A program made the translations under genes and the position numbers. A stretch of DNA of 64,000 nucleotides from Arcticibacterium sp964021845 (lineage in GTDB: Bacteria; Bacteroidota; Bacteroidia; Cytophagales; Spirosomataceae): positions 62,001 to 126,000 of the forward strand of contig NZ_CAXHZC010000010.1 of assembly GCF_964021845.1 (NCBI RefSeq), written 5' to 3'. Shown piece after piece: positions 16,556-24,566 of the stretch. The notes below the pieces were generated by a model that saw only the letters and a program-made list of their open reading frames with translations, was not told the origin of the DNA and did not search any database. How positions within the stretch are numbered: position 1 is the stretch's first letter; every line of letters starts with the position of its first letter.

Positions 16556-18811
16556 ATGCTCAAAGATTGCGATTGGTCATTAGATAGAGATTATAAAACT
16601 GGTTCCGAAAATGAGCCGTTACAATTCTATTTGGATGGACTAGCCAATAGCAATGAGTTTAATTTACTACTAGGTTATTTTAGTTCTTCCGCTATCAATC
16701 TCCTTTCTGTTGGCTTTGCAACATTTATAAGTAAGGGAGGTAAAATGAAAATGGTCATCAACCATTTACTTTCATCAAAAGATAAAGAAGCGATTCAGAA
16801 TTCAGAAAATGGTTCAGGAGGAAACAAAGTTTTTGATCTAACGGATGTGGTTTCGCTCGGTATAGTGTTGGATGAATATGACACTCACTTTTTTGAATGT
16901 TTAGCTTATTTAATTGCTGAAAAACGAATTGAAATTAAAGTAATTAAACCGAAAAACGGTAAGGGAATATCACATTATAAATCAGGGGTTTTCAGCGACG
17001 GGCAAGATACTGTCGGCTATCAAGCATCTTGTAATTTTACTTATTATGGTCTATCTGAAAACATAGAACAACTTGAAGCTTTTCTGAGTTGGGAAAATGG
17101 CAGGTCAAATAAACTTATCAAAAAGCAATTAAAACTAATTGACCACTATTTCGAAGAGAAAGATCAAGATGTAGAGTATCTCTCAGTAAACGACATTGAA
17201 GTTGTTCTTAAAGATAAATTTGGCAAGAAAGACATAAATGAATTACTAGTTCAGGAAGAACAATTACTCAAAAAGAAAGCAAGCTTAATTTCAAATGCCA
17301 AACTCAAAAAAACAATTGCTAAGCTTTTTAATGACATTGATTTAATTAGAAGAACGCCTAAATTCCCTTATTCAGAAGGTCCACGACTTTATCAAGTTGA
17401 TGCCTACGACAGTTGGGTTGCAAATGATTATAAAGGAATGTTTGCGATGGCCACTGGTACCGGTAAAACCTTGACCTCACTTAATTGTATTTTAAATGAA
17501 TATAAAAAAAATACATTTTATAAATTTATCGTTCTAGTTCCAACTACAGCTCTAGCAAATCAATGGCTAAATGAAGTTAAAGTTAAATTTAACTTTGGAA
17601 ACACCATTTTATGTTGTAGTTCAAACAATTCATGGAGAGCTGAATTGTCCCAAATCGGAAAGAGTGTCGTTCTTGATAGAGATGAGAATTATGCTATTGT
17701 TACCACTTATGCAACTTTCAAGGGGATTTCATTCCAAACAATACTCAAGGATTATTTTAACAAGGACTTCCATAAAATAACTTTAATAGCAGATGAGGCT
17801 CATAACCTTGCTGCTCCTGGTTTTTTAAAAGTTTTACCCAATTACCTAGAATTAAGAATTGGATTGTCAGCTACGCCTGAAAGGCAATTTGATGAGAAAG
17901 GAAATTCAATTATAGCTAATTATTTTAACACCTCGGCAGAAAAATACACTTTTGAGTATGATATGAAAACTGCTATAGAAAACGGTTTCTTATGCCGTTA
18001 TTATTACTATCCAATTATTGTGGATCTTGAAAGAGTTGAACAAGAAGAATATCTAAAAATAACCAAAAAATTAGCTAAGTTCATTGATTCAAATACAGGC
18101 AAATATATAGAGTCTGATTATGTAAATAGTCTATTAATAAAAAGAAAAAGTGTTATTCACAAGGCAAATCAAAAAATTGGGGCTTTAGTTTCTATTGTGA
18201 AAAAAATTGGGTCAAATGCATTTAAAAATGCATTTATCTATGTTCCAGAGGGTATAGAAGGAGACTACTCAGATTATGATTTACCAAATACTGACAACGA
18301 GTTTGAAGATGAAAGGTTAATAGACCTGTATACTCAAAAGTTATATAACCTATTCAAATTGAAACTGGCCAAATTTACCGGTGAAACTAATAACCGAGAT
18401 CAAATTTTAAAACTTTTTTCTTCCGGCAAGCTTGACGCTCTTTTGGCCATGAAATGTCTAGACGAAGGTGTTGATATCCCACAGACTAAATATGCCATAT
18501 TTTGTTCGTCTACAGGTAATCCACGCCAATACATACAAAGGCGAGGTAGAGTTCTTAGGAATTTTAAAGGAAAAGAGAATGCCGTCATTTATGACTTAAT
18601 AGTTAAGCCTAAAATAGAGCACACTTCAACAGATAATCAACTACATAAAATAGAAAAAAATATACTCTTGTCCGAGTTGAGAAGATTAGTCAATTTCGCC
18701 GTTTTAAGTGAGAATAAAGACGAATCACTAAGGAGTATTGAAGACATCTCTTACGAATTAGGCATTGATATTTATGATTTAGCCAACCAAGAATTAGATA
18801 ATTACAAATAA
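16556..18811 (+). CDS. PLD-like nuclease fused to SF2 helicase; probable restriction component
   Basis: The protein has 751 residues. The N-terminal 200 residues form a phospholipase-D-like domain: FNLLLGYFSSSAINLL at the start and ISHYKSGVFSDG (HxK, about 141-152) followed by SCNFTYYGLSEN, as in PLD-helicase fusions. The SF2 helicase core follows: FAMATGTGKTLTS (Walker A, about 297-309), VLVPTTALANQW, LIADEAHNLAAP (DEAH, about 410), IGLSATPER, KCLDEGVDIP and QYIQRRGRVLRN (motif VI). This is the type I/III R-like architecture described for Dnd-associated restriction enzymes. It starts 13 nt after the desulfurase gene and 1 nt before the next gene. Expected role: cleaving DNA that lacks the phosphorothioate mark. 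Confidence 0.8.
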   Translation: MLKDCDWSLDRDYKTGSENEPLQFYLDGLANSNEFNLLLGYFSSSAINLLSVGFATFISKGGKMKMVINHLLSSKDKEAIQNSENGSGGNKVFDLTDVVSLGIVLDEYDTHFFECLAYLIAEKRIEIKVIKPKNGKGISHYKSGVFSDGQDTVGYQASCNFTYYGLSENIEQLEAFLSWENGRSNKLIKKQLKLIDHYFEEKDQDVEYLSVNDIEVVLKDKFGKKDINELLVQEEQLLKKKASLISNAKLKKTIAKLFNDIDLIRRTPKFPYSEGPRLYQVDAYDSWVANDYKGMFAMATGTGKTLTSLNCILNEYKKNTFYKFIVLVPTTALANQWLNEVKVKFNFGNTILCCSSNNSWRAELSQIGKSVVLDRDENYAIVTTYATFKGISFQTILKDYFNKDFHKITLIADEAHNLAAPGFLKVLPNYLELRIGLSATPERQFDEKGNSIIANYFNTSAEKYTFEYDMKTAIENGFLCRYYYYPIIVDLERVEQEEYLKITKKLAKFIDSNTGKYIESDYVNSLLIKRKSVIHKANQKIGALVSIVKKIGSNAFKNAFIYVPEGIEGDYSDYDLPNTDNEFEDERLIDLYTQKLYNLFKLKLAKFTGETNNRDQILKLFSSGKLDALLAMKCLDEGVDIPQTKYAIFCSSTGNPRQYIQRRGRVLRNFKGKENAVIYDLIVKPKIEHTSTDNQLHKIEKNILLSELRRLVNFAVLSENKDESLRSIEDISYELGIDIYDLANQELDNYK

Positions 18812-18812
18812 T

Positions 18813-19028
18813 ATGAAAACCTTAAACGACACGCTCCGGGAGGAATTTTCTAGGATTCTAACACAAGATGAATTCACGAACAAAATCAAATTTAATAAAT
18901 TAGATACAAATCTAATAAATAAAGCATTTGACGTCTTATTAGAATTTAAATCAGATTCCGATTTACGAGACAATGCTAGAAGACAATTTGAAAATTTCTT
19001 AATTAATCATTTTAAAACCAAATCATGA
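18813..19028 (+). CDS. 71-residue protein between helicase and DndD-like ATPase
   Basis: A small, mainly helical, charged protein (starts MKTLNDTLREEFSRIL, ends NHFKTKS) that starts 1 nt after the helicase stop and overlaps the DndD-like start by 4 nt. The tight coupling makes it a real gene. By position it could stand in for DndE, which binds nicked DNA in the modification complex. It is shorter than the 110-120 residue DndE proteins and shows no convincing motif match, so no symbol is given. Confidence 0.6.
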   Translation: MKTLNDTLREEFSRILTQDEFTNKIKFNKLDTNLINKAFDVLLEFKSDSDLRDNARRQFENFLINHFKTKS

Positions 19029-21154
19029 TTATAAAAAAAGTACGAATTAGTAATTTCTTTTGTTATGTCAGTGAGAATGTATTTAATTTTGAAGAAGGGC
19101 TAAACATCGTTTCAGCAAAGAATTCTGCCGGAAAGTCTCATTTATTTAATGCCTTTCATTGGACATTCTTCAATCAAATCTATGTCGATACAACAAAAGA
19201 CACTACAAAAAAAGAATGGAAATCAGCAGATAAAGTTATAGTGTTGCCAGACTATGTCATTTCAAATGCCGAAGTAGATGCCAACTTAAAAACAGTTATT
19301 GATATTACACTTTCAGCAGAGTATCACAAGAGTCAAGAAGGAAACACAAATGAACTTATCGAATACCGTTTCATTAAAGAAATGTTGTTTAGAAAAGGGA
19401 CTGATGATGTTTTCCCAATTGATAAACCAAACCTTGATATTTCGTATGTAAAGGACGGAGAAACTATATATCTTGAAAAAGGCGAGCATAAGTGGTTTTT
19501 GGATAAATTATTCCCTGTGAGTATTAGGAAATTCATGTGGTTCCAAGGTGAAACCGTAGATGAATTATATGATTTCAGCAATCCAAATACTCTGAATTAT
19601 GCAATAAAGGAAATTTCGTATTTCCCCATTTATGAAAACCTTGTTGAAATAACAAAACAGTCGGTAAGCAGCATAAATAAAAAAATAGATACCGAATTCA
19701 AAAAGAAAAGAAAGTTAACAAAGGACCAAAAACAATTACTTGATGATATTGATTTAAAAACAACTCGTTCATCCTCTTATGGAGGTCGAATAGTTGATAT
19801 GAAGAACGAACTTTCTGATCTTATTGATTTAATCTTCAAAGAAGAAGAAAAACTTAAAGGATATGGTAAATATTCTGATTTACAGAGAAAGATGACAAAG
19901 TTAGATTATGAAATTAAAACTTGTAATGATAAAATTGAATCTCTAGGAGTCTATGGTAAAGAACAATTTATTTCAAAGTGGATGCTTCATAAATGCGACA
20001 ATTTGATTAATGCGTCCGTAGATAATTTAAACTTATTAAGCGAGGAGATTAAATCATTCCAAAAATCCGAAAACCCAGTCCCTATAACACTCCCTGGACC
20101 TGAATATGTTCAGCAAATGCTTGACAATCATGTCTGTTATATCTGTGAACGCTCAGTGGAAGAAAATACCCCCGCTTATGCTGCACTTGAATTGAGAATG
20201 GAAGATTTCAAAAATAATCAAGCTCAAAAAATACTTTCCGATAACTATACAGAATTAAATAGGTTTAAAAGAAATCTAATTGCAGAACTTCCATTAATCG
20301 CAGAAGAAGCCAAAACAAATGATGATGATATAGAAAAGCTTATATCTAAGCGAAAGAAAAAGCTGGCTGAAATTGCAAATTTATTATCTGAATCAGGGGT
20401 TGAAAAAGTTACTGAAATCACGAGAAATTCATCAACCGCTGAACAAATATTGAATAAAATAAGAAGTTTAAGCTCCAGTAAAACTGATTTAGAAAAGCGT
20501 ATAATTAGATACGAGAGTGACAAGAAAACTCTGGATGATGATATAGAAGCCCTCTCTGCTCAAAAAGCTAAAGACATATTTTTGGGAGATGAGGATGAAA
20601 CAGCAGAATCAACTGCAGAAAAATATATAAGTTTAATAAACTCAGTCCTTGCTAATCTTAAAAATGCCGCTCTCGAAAAATTAATGGACGAGATAAATAT
20701 TGAAAGCAACATCTTGTATTCAAAATATTTGGGTGGCAATAATCAGGGAGAAATAAGAATAGATCAAGGTGTAAGGGTAATCGATAAACTGACAAAAAAG
20801 TCACTTTCCAATTTAAACACTGCTGAGTTAACCGCTCAGAAATTAGCTGTTGCTAATGCATTTCTTTCTTTAAGTGAAAAGAAAATGAATCGGTCTTTCC
20901 CCTTATTGGCTGATGCCCCGACCTCTCAGTTTGATGATGATAACACCTTATCTTTAACCGAAAACCTCACCGATTCGTTTAAACAAATAATTGTCATGTC
21001 AAAAGACTACAACTCTCTTAAAGGAGATGATAGACTAAAATACATTTCTAAAGCCAAGATTATTAAATACTATGAATTAAAAAATGATTTAATTGATAAA
21101 GATGGGCCTGCGTCAAGAACCAATAGAAAAACCTATATCAAAACTATAAAATAA
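19025..21154 (+). CDS. dndD: DndD-like SMC/Rad50-type ATPase with zinc hook
   Basis: This 709-residue protein has Walker A SAKNSAGKSH (residues 30-39) after KVRISNFFCYVSENVF, two long lysine/glutamate-rich coiled-coil arms, and a central zinc-hook CYICER (Cys near 370 and 373). The C-terminal half-site has signature-like LSNLNTAELTAQKLAVANAF and Walker B-like FPLLADAPTSQFDDDN. This is the Rad50/SbcC/DndD plan; DndD provides ATPase activity to the phosphorothioate modification complex. It overlaps the 71-aa gene by 4 nt and touches the next gene without a gap. The symbol is by architecture and neighbours; SbcC-like repair ATPase is the less likely alternative. Confidence 0.75.
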   Translation: MIIKKVRISNFFCYVSENVFNFEEGLNIVSAKNSAGKSHLFNAFHWTFFNQIYVDTTKDTTKKEWKSADKVIVLPDYVISNAEVDANLKTVIDITLSAEYHKSQEGNTNELIEYRFIKEMLFRKGTDDVFPIDKPNLDISYVKDGETIYLEKGEHKWFLDKLFPVSIRKFMWFQGETVDELYDFSNPNTLNYAIKEISYFPIYENLVEITKQSVSSINKKIDTEFKKKRKLTKDQKQLLDDIDLKTTRSSSYGGRIVDMKNELSDLIDLIFKEEEKLKGYGKYSDLQRKMTKLDYEIKTCNDKIESLGVYGKEQFISKWMLHKCDNLINASVDNLNLLSEEIKSFQKSENPVPITLPGPEYVQQMLDNHVCYICERSVEENTPAYAALELRMEDFKNNQAQKILSDNYTELNRFKRNLIAELPLIAEEAKTNDDDIEKLISKRKKKLAEIANLLSESGVEKVTEITRNSSTAEQILNKIRSLSSSKTDLEKRIIRYESDKKTLDDDIEALSAQKAKDIFLGDEDETAESTAEKYISLINSVLANLKNAALEKLMDEINIESNILYSKYLGGNNQGEIRIDQGVRVIDKLTKKSLSNLNTAELTAQKLAVANAFLSLSEKKMNRSFPLLADAPTSQFDDDNTLSLTENLTDSFKQIIVMSKDYNSLKGDDRLKYISKAKIIKYYELKNDLIDKDGPASRTNRKTYIKTIK

Positions 21155-21613
21155 ATGGAAAAACTTTTTTCAGAAATTAGTAGAAGAAATGTTCATTATG
21201 GAAATAACGTAGCACAAATAAGAAATATGTTTTCTCGTAAACAGGAATCCTTAACTACAAGAAATGACAAATTCTTCTCAAAATACTGGCAAGTCTATGC
21301 CTGGGCAGCTGTAATTGGTTTAATAAATGACAAAAGAGAGGTTGATACTGATCTTCCTCATCAGTCTTCATTCCAATATCAAATGATCATTAATGGTTCA
21401 GAATCTATTGCTCATGCACTACTATTAATGGCAATAGGTAAAATCGAAGCGGAAAAGTCGGAAGATTTTTTAAACTCAAGAAAGTTACTTACCATAATTA
21501 GTGAATATGCCGAGGGAGGAGCAAAATACATACTAGAAATTCGCCAAACAAGTGGATATGAAAGACTCTATGACAGCCCTGATGACTATTTGTTAGAAAT
21601 TATGAAAAGGTAA
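21155..21613 (+). CDS. 152-residue Dnd-system-associated small protein (last operon gene)
   Basis: The start codon immediately follows the DndD-like stop. The product has 152 residues with a central KYWQVYAWAAVIGLINDKR segment (about 44-62) and an alanine/isoleucine-rich helix ALLLMAIGKIEAEKSEDF. From memory this resembles a family of small 'dnd system-associated' proteins that sit beside DndD in some clusters; that comparison is unverified. No catalytic motif is visible. Because gene spacing from 10204 is close throughout and a 129-nt gap follows, it is taken as the end of the operon. Confidence 0.6.
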   Translation: MEKLFSEISRRNVHYGNNVAQIRNMFSRKQESLTTRNDKFFSKYWQVYAWAAVIGLINDKREVDTDLPHQSSFQYQMIINGSESIAHALLLMAIGKIEAEKSEDFLNSRKLLTIISEYAEGGAKYILEIRQTSGYERLYDSPDDYLLEIMKR

Positions 21614-21742
21614 TAATTGATGAATTTATTCCTTTATAAATATTACCGGAACCAGTCTTACGTTAACAGCATAAAACAAAAATCTCAATATTTGATACTA
21701 CCAAATTCTTTCGTTACTACGATTTCATGAAAAGATTCAACT

Positions 21743-21937
21743 ATGCAAAACCAATCTTATCGAGAGGAAAAGTATTTAACTAGTCAAGAAACAAAAAAAG
21801 AACTCAAAATGCAAGACTGTGATTTGGCTCATATCAGAGTTAGTGGTAAATTGAAATTTGTAAAAAAAGGAAATGCCTTTATGTACTCTAGAACAAGTAT
21901 TGAAAATTTCAAAAAAGCTCAACAAGCCTCTCAATAA
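21743..21937 (+). CDS. Small helix-turn-helix/excisionase-like protein
   Basis: A 64-residue basic protein with the layout of MerR-type excisionases found in Bacteroidota mobile elements: EKYLTSQETKKELKMQ resembles the HTH entry, and GKLKFVKKGNAFMYSRTSIENF the wing and second helix that reads 'x-YxRxDIEKF'. It stands alone between a 129-nt and a 76-nt gap. The gene is short and only motif-supported. Confidence 0.55.
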   Translation: MQNQSYREEKYLTSQETKKELKMQDCDLAHIRVSGKLKFVKKGNAFMYSRTSIENFKKAQQASQ

Positions 21938-22013
21938 CACTTCCTTCCCTCGTCAATACCTATAAACCTATATTAATCTAATCTGCAGTAAACCCTATTA
22001 AATTACAACCACT

Positions 22014-23066
22014 ATGCACAATGCCTTTTCATGGGCTTTTGTATTAAGCACTACCGAAAACTTTGATTTCCTAACTACAGAAGAGAAAGATCTCCTTTTT
22101 AAATATTACGAGGACTGTAAATCATTTAGCAAACTGGATGAATCTGCCTCTGAGAATGAAAAGGAACAAGCATACGAATTCTTAGTAAATGAATTGATAG
22201 GGGATTTAAAGAAAGATGAAACAGGACAAGATGTTTTAACCAAGGTCCTTAACACTAAAACATTAATCGAGTTTCTTAGATTTCGTTTTCCAACCTTAGA
22301 CAGTCATTATGAAACCATTTATCAAGAAGAATTTGGCTTCTTTAAAGACAGCTACATTTTCAAAGCAAAAAAAGGTATAAACCACTCCAAAATAGTGGAG
22401 CAAGCACATGAAAATTTTGCTTTAGATTCTCCATTATTAATGTGTCAGAAACTGAATAAAATATCAGCGAACAAATTTTCTGAAATCTTTAACAACATTG
22501 AAAAACATTCTTTTAATCTTGACAAGATACTGGGTAACCACAAAGCATCCACCCTTTCCGAACTCGATAACCCTTTCTCTAAAGACTTAACTGAATTACT
22601 AAGTAATTACGACCAAAAAGAAGAAAGTTACATCCAAGTTCTAAGTGATGAACGATACACGGGGATTGATGAACAAATGGAAAAGTTTCTCGAAAAATAT
22701 ACAAGATATTTACTTGATGCCTATCACAATGAATCTTTTCATTGTGCTGTTGAAAACTATACACCAAAAGAAGAAATAGTCAAATCAAAGGAGTTCACCT
22801 TGAATAGACAGGTTATTGCAATAAATCTTCTCCTAACCTCAGCAAAATGTACTAATATAGACAACACGGTGAAAGCAGAATTCATACAATTTCTCACATC
22901 CAAAAACCTCAATAGCAGCAAAATCAAGGACTCGGAGATTTATAGAAAGCTAAACGCAAACTCTTTAAACAAAAAAGATAAAGAGTTCTTAATCAATCAT
23001 TTCGAACTACTTAACGGCGAACACATCATCGATAAAATAAAAAACTTTAAAATGTTGGGGGGGTAG
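22014..23066 (+). CDS. Unknown protein of mobile-element type
   Basis: This 350-residue cytoplasmic, acidic, helical protein has no catalytic motif that I recognise. The stretch FTLNRQVIAINLLLTSAKCT with VKAEFIQFLTSKNLNSSKI (about residues 260-305) is reminiscent of a C-terminal domain seen in proteins next to Bacteroides-type mobilisable elements ('RQVLALxYLL ... FIxFLTGKN'); this is recollection, not a search. It precedes an excisionase-like and a ribbon-helix-helix gene, which supports a mobile-element role. Its stop codon TAG lies in the loop of a G7/C7 hairpin. Confidence 0.6.
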   Translation: MHNAFSWAFVLSTTENFDFLTTEEKDLLFKYYEDCKSFSKLDESASENEKEQAYEFLVNELIGDLKKDETGQDVLTKVLNTKTLIEFLRFRFPTLDSHYETIYQEEFGFFKDSYIFKAKKGINHSKIVEQAHENFALDSPLLMCQKLNKISANKFSEIFNNIEKHSFNLDKILGNHKASTLSELDNPFSKDLTELLSNYDQKEESYIQVLSDERYTGIDEQMEKFLEKYTRYLLDAYHNESFHCAVENYTPKEEIVKSKEFTLNRQVIAINLLLTSAKCTNIDNTVKAEFIQFLTSKNLNSSKIKDSEIYRKLNANSLNKKDKEFLINHFELLNGEHIIDKIKNFKMLGG

Positions 23067-23074
23067 CTCCCCCC
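23056..23074 (+). terminator. G7-TAGCT-C7 hairpin over the stop codon of the preceding gene
   Basis: Seven G (23056-23062) and seven C (23068-23074) form a perfect all-GC stem with a 5-nt loop, striking in AT-rich DNA. The stop codon of the 22014 gene is in the loop. No T-run follows directly (a short one starts at 23082), so it may be an attenuator, RNA-stabilising stem or weak terminator rather than a classic intrinsic terminator. Confidence 0.45.
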
Positions 23075-23134
23075 CGCCATGACTTTTTCTGCCGATTTTC
23101 TTCTAATATTTGCATTCCACACAACCAAATAAAC

Positions 23135-23434
23135 ATGACGAAAGTAATCGTAACCACAGCAGAAGAGCTTGAAGAAATTATAGCTCAAATTCTAAAAAGA
23201 AACCTCTTATATAACTCACTTAGCAGAGAAAAAGAGGAAAGGTCAATCATGTCAATAGACGAGGCCTCAGAGTATCTTCAAATTCCAAAAAACACCCTCT
23301 ATAGGTATACCTCACAAAGAAAGGTTCCCCACAAAAAAATAGGGCGATCCTTAAAATTTAAGCGGGAGGAACTAGTCGATTGGCTAGCAGAAAACAAACG
23401 CAAAACCATAAAAGAAATCCAAAACGAAAACTAG
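23135..23434 (+). CDS. Excisionase-family helix-turn-helix DNA-binding protein
   Basis: A 99-residue protein with a clear MerR/excisionase HTH: SIDEASEYLQIPKNTLYRYT (about 39-58) then RKVPHKKIGRSLKFKREELV and DWLAENKR. This is the standard 'helix-turn-helix domain-containing' accessory protein of Bacteroidota conjugative and mobilisable elements, controlling excision or transfer genes. The longer N-terminus (from MTKVIVTTAEELEEIIAQIL) is also typical. It is followed after 20 nt by the ribbon-helix-helix gene. Confidence 0.8.
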   Translation: MTKVIVTTAEELEEIIAQILKRNLLYNSLSREKEERSIMSIDEASEYLQIPKNTLYRYTSQRKVPHKKIGRSLKFKREELVDWLAENKRKTIKEIQNEN

Positions 23435-23454
23435 AAACACTAAACACCACACAA

Positions 23455-23850
23455 ATGCAAAACACAATTAGAACTGGACGCCCACTAGATGTAGATGCCC
23501 TAGTTCAAGCAAAAAACAAAGTAACATTAGGTTTTAAATGCGACGCCCAATTAAAAATGGACTTAGCACTAGAAGCTGAAAAGTTTGGGATGACATTATC
23601 AGAGTATACTGAAATCATTGCTTGTAAAAGACACGACTCAAAAAGTAATCAAACACTTCTTAAAGAAATTGAAGTATTAAGGGCTAAGGTTTCCTTTTAT
23701 GAGAACGATCTCCTGAAAAAGGCACTAGTTACCTACAAAGGGAAACTCATACCTTATAAAGACATTTATGGAGATTCTAAAGAGATTCAAATCCAAACCA
23801 TTGAAGATGTCTACACCGTTTTTATACACACCCTTAAAACCACACGCTAA
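23455..23850 (+). CDS. Ribbon-helix-helix protein, possible mobilisation accessory (MobC-like)
   Basis: The frame is open from 23380, inside the excisionase gene, but the ATG at 23455 (20 nt after the previous stop) is preferred; it gives 131 residues. KVTLGFKCDAQLKMDLALEAEKFGMTLSEY has the strand-helix-helix pattern of RHH DNA-binding proteins and relaxosome accessory proteins. A short heptad stretch follows (LLKEIEVLRAKVSFYENDLL). No relaxase gene is present in the window, so the mobilisation role is inferred from family and neighbours only. The stop overlaps the next start (TAATG). Confidence 0.55.
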   Translation: MQNTIRTGRPLDVDALVQAKNKVTLGFKCDAQLKMDLALEAEKFGMTLSEYTEIIACKRHDSKSNQTLLKEIEVLRAKVSFYENDLLKKALVTYKGKLIPYKDIYGDSKEIQIQTIEDVYTVFIHTLKTTR

Positions 23851-24185
23851 TGTTTGAATTTGAAACTAATCCATTCCAGAGTACTCCATCTACGAACAGG
23901 GGCATTCTTAACGAAACGAAATCTCGAGAAACTAACTTTGAACCTAGACTGAGTAATGTTTACTCTAGCCCTCAGTCCTACTCGCCAGTACCAACACGTG
24001 TAAGCGAATATCAGAAATCTAAGCCCAGTCATAACTTTGGTCTAATAATTCTGATTATTGGAGTCCTCAGTTTTCTAGGATTCTTCCTTTTAGAGAAGTA
24101 CTGGCCTATTCACAAGGATAGCATCTTACTTTTCTTTGGAAGAGAAGAAATTGAAACCGAAAAAAATAATTCAGAAAATGTTTAA
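23850..24185 (+). CDS. Small single-pass membrane protein
   Basis: A 111-residue product, translationally coupled to the preceding gene through TAATG. A disordered, Ser/Pro/Thr-rich N-terminus of about 65 residues precedes one transmembrane helix (FGLIILIIGVLSFLGFFLL) and a short charged tail (EIETEKNNSENV). The family is not recognised. It is probably an accessory of the same mobile element. Confidence 0.55.
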   Translation: MFEFETNPFQSTPSTNRGILNETKSRETNFEPRLSNVYSSPQSYSPVPTRVSEYQKSKPSHNFGLIILIIGVLSFLGFFLLEKYWPIHKDSILLFFGREEIETEKNNSENV

Positions 24186-24198
24186 ACTATGTTTAAAC
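24180..24198. repeat. Two GTTTAAAC palindromes 11 bp apart
   Basis: GTTTAAAC occurs at 24180-24187 and again at 24191-24198, one helical turn apart, over the 3' end of the last island gene. Such phased palindromes can bind a recombinase or excisionase, but there is no further evidence. Confidence 0.35.
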
Positions 24199-24228
24199 CA
24201 GCCTTTTGAACGAAACTAGCAGTAAAAG

Positions 24229-24265
24229 AAAAAGCCTCACAATCCATTGATTATGAGGCTTTTAT
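24229..24265. terminator. Bidirectional intrinsic terminator between island and tRNA-Arg
   Basis: AGCCTCA (24233-24239) pairs with TGAGGCT (24254-24260), flanked by A-rich sequence on the left and TTTTATTTT on the right. It can therefore stop transcripts of the mobile-element genes (+) and of the tRNA (-). Confidence 0.75.
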
Positions 24266-24269
24266 TTTG

Positions 24270-24343
24270 TGATCCCAGAACGATTCGAACGTTCGACCGT
24301 CTGCTTAGAAGGCAGATGCTCTATCCAGCTGAGCTATGGGACC
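24270..24343 (-). tRNA. tRNA-Arg (anticodon TCT)
   Basis: The minus-strand sequence from 24343 reads GGTCCCATAGCTCAGCTGGA and folds as a 74-nt cloverleaf. The acceptor GGTCCCA pairs with TGGGATC (one G-T pair) with discriminator A. The D-arm is AGCTCAGCTGGATAGAGC. The anticodon stem TCTGC/GCAGA encloses loop CTTCTAA, giving anticodon TCT. The T-arm contains GTTCGAATC. CCA is not encoded. The 3' end faces the defence island, the usual geometry for integration into a tRNA gene. Confidence 0.95.
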
Positions 24344-24354
24344 CTCATGATAAA

Positions 24355-24372
24355 AAACAAACATGTTTGTTT
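24355..24372. repeat. 18-bp perfect palindrome in the tRNA-Arg leader
   Basis: AAACAAACATGTTTGTTT is fully self-complementary. It lies between the predicted transcription start (near 24377) and the tRNA 5' end at 24343, so it could form a leader hairpin or a protein site. Confidence 0.5.
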
Positions 24373-24384
24373 CAAATCGGAGTG

Positions 24385-24415
24385 CAAAAGTAAGTGACTT
24401 ATTAATTTTATGCAA
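24385..24415 (-). promoter_or_regulatory. Promoter of tRNA-Arg
   Basis: On the minus strand TTG (24415-24413), a 20-nt spacer and TACTTTTG (24392-24385) match the Bacteroidota housekeeping consensus. The predicted start is about 7 nt beyond, near 24377. Confidence 0.65.
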
Positions 24416-24566
24416 TACTCACAGCAAATAAATTAGTAAAGTTTTTCAAAACCCCTCCAGAAAGTTAAAAATCAGCCTGGAACGCATTTAAAGAGAAAGC
24501 AATTCGCCTAAAATATCTTTGTTTTAAGAGTAATAAGTAGATTTGCATATCAACAATTAGAAAGAC

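Noticed and set aside
23380..23454. Upstream start of the ribbon-helix-helix gene
   Set aside because: It would overlap the excisionase gene by 55 nt; the ATG at 23455 directly follows that gene.
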